Source: DASZZZ01 sp036260375 (GTDB lineage: Bacteria > Actinomycetota > CADDZG01 > WHSQ01). From it: DNA of 49,390 bases. The DNA lies in contig DASZZZ010000071.1 in the NCBI GenBank assembly GCA_036260375.1, forward strand, positions 1 through 49,390, given 5' to 3'. The number at the start of each line of letters is the position of its first letter. The first letter of the stretch is position 1. This document shows, piece by piece, positions 48,680-49,390 of the stretch. A model generated the notes under the pieces. The model searched no databases. It was not told the origin of the DNA and was given only the letters and a program-made list of their open reading frames with translations. A program made the translations under genes and the position numbers.

Positions 48680-49003
48680 GTGGCAGAGATCCAGGCTGTG
48701 AGCGAGCAGGACTTCAACGAGGTCGTGCTGGCCTCGGACACGCCCGTGATCGTCGACTTCTGGGCGGAGTGGTGTGGCCCGTGTCACGCGGTCGCGCCCG
48801 TGCTGGCCCGGATCGCGGAGGAGCGCAAGGACGAGCTCAAGCTGGTCAAGGTCAACATCGACGACGAGCAGCAGCTGGCGATGAAGTACGGGATCGCGTC
48901 GATCCCCACGATCGTCCTGTTCAAGGGCGGCGAGCCGGCCGCCGCCGCGATCGGAGCGCAGCCGAAGGCGGCGCTGGAGCGGGCACTCGGCCTGGCGGCG
49001 TAA
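48680..49003 (+). CDS. trxA: Thioredoxin
   Basis: A 107-residue thioredoxin with the WCGPC active site (C32, C35), cis-Pro in ASIPTIVLFKGG and full family length. The start is GTG 48680 with GGAGG 7 nt upstream. Cytoplasmic disulfide reductase. It is monocistronic, convergent with a DUF2231 gene and followed by a hairpin. Confidence 0.95.
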   Translation: MAEIQAVSEQDFNEVVLASDTPVIVDFWAEWCGPCHAVAPVLARIAEERKDELKLVKVNIDDEQQLAMKYGIASIPTIVLFKGGEPAAAAIGAQPKAALERALGLAA

Positions 49004-49028
49004 GCCGGAGAGCGGACGCTTTCCGGCT
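49003..49028. terminator. Bidirectional stem-loop after thioredoxin
   Basis: AGCCGGA (49003-49009) pairs with TCCGGCT (49022-49028); 12-nt loop. It lies between convergent stops at 49003 and 49035. Confidence 0.55.
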
Positions 49029-49034
49029 CGCGCG

Positions 49035-49390
49035 CTACCCGCCCTCGGCCTCTCGCTCCTCGGGCGCAGGCACCGGCGATGCGGCGCGCGCGGCGGGCTC
49101 GTCGACCAGATTCAGCACGCGCATGCCGTGCGCGAACACGATCGTCCCTCCGAGCCAGCCCCCGAGCGTGAGCAGCGCGTAGCCGGCGAGCGTGAGCACG
49201 AACGCCGCCGCGGTCACGTCGCCGTCCCCGTAGCCGTCGTAGCCGACCACCGCCGCGACGAGGAACGCCGTCGAAGCGGCCAGGTTCGTGACCCCGTGGA
49301 TCGTCGCCGTGCGCCAGAGCGGCGTCCCCGACGTGATCGTGAGCCAGTCGGCGAAGCCGGTCAGGGCCGTGGGGACGGTTACGACGAGGC
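49035..49390 (-). CDS. DUF2231-type membrane protein (5' truncated by window edge)
   Basis: The frame stays open to the window end. The visible 117 residues include TALTGFADWL, RTATIHGVTNLAAS, VLTLAGYALLTLGGWLGGTIVFAHGMRV, matching the DUF2231 membrane fold with its conserved GxxD, H and GGWLGG...HG positions, and a hydrophilic Pro/Glu tail. Function unknown; some members are linked to redox cytochrome-like roles. Confidence 0.85.
   Translation of the reverse strand, partial: LVVTVPTALTGFADWLTITSGTPLWRTATIHGVTNLAASTAFLVAAVVGYDGYGDGDVTAAAFVLTLAGYALLTLGGWLGGTIVFAHGMRVLNLVDEPAARAASPVPAPEEREAEGG

Noticed and set aside
1..49390. CRISPR arrays, rRNA genes, insertion sequences, integrases or oriC
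   Set aside because: No spaced repeat array, no rRNA-like sequence, no transposase or integrase motif and no large DnaA-box array were seen on either strand.

Overview
The window comes from a high-GC actinobacterium. The main evidence is the gene block tRNA-Leu - fhaA - fhaB - pstP - ftsW/rodA - pbpA - two PASTA kinases - trpG (convergent) - class E sortase - crgA (18.2-28.7 kb). This is the cell-wall and division signalling block found close to oriC in Mycobacterium and Streptomyces. Overlapping GTGA stop/start junctions, GTG/TTG starts and GC-rich third positions fit the same assignment. I cannot name a genus.

Layout. 1-0.75 kb: 3' end of an M14 carboxypeptidase gene. 0.8-7.0 kb (minus): an oligopeptide ABC transporter (oppC, binding protein, oppB, oppD, oppF); codon use changes inside oppF. 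7.1-9.6 kb: BlaI/M56 sensor pair and a membrane protein. 9.6-11.0 kb: ECF sigma factor with a membrane-anchored partner. 11.1-16.5 kb (minus): secreted LVIVD-repeat protein, extensin-like domain protein, Tat-exported protein, a membrane-anchored unknown, and a cold-shock protein whose leader can hide its own ribosome site. 16.9-18.1 kb: a lower-GC AIPR-type phage-resistance gene at the 3' end of tRNA-Leu. 18.4-28.7 kb: the signalling block. 28.7-34.8 kb: CsoR-like repressor with its operator, a DnaA-box-like cluster, zinc-ribbon protein, thiolase, PAS/SpoIIE regulator, NUDIX-metallo-beta-lactamase fusion, SCP2 protein. 34.9-38.6 kb: RlpA-like protein, a DUF4157 protein with two HExxH motifs, a third Ser/Thr kinase.

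38.7-49.4 kb is the most unusual part. It holds (i) a MauE-MauD-like pair with a Tat-exported 93-residue protein whose predicted mature part is 50 residues with 11 cysteines; (ii) a MerR-led three-gene operon with an apparently leaderless promoter and two unknown proteins, one with a D...ExK nuclease-like pattern; (iii) an AAA-type P-loop gene between an intact tRNA-Ala and a degenerate near-copy 675 bp away; (iv) a CIRCE (HrcA operator) element between genes for tiny unknown proteins; then a KimA-like APC transporter, an Fpg/Nei glycosylase, thioredoxin and a partial DUF2231 protein.

How the parts fit. FhaA/FhaB, PP2C phosphatase, SEDS protein, class B PBP and PASTA kinases form one phosphorylation-controlled peptidoglycan synthesis unit; CrgA and the sortase act on the same envelope. 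Accessory genes (AIPR, P-loop cassette) sit at tRNA genes, the usual landing sites for acquired DNA. All functional calls were made by reading motifs; no database search was run.
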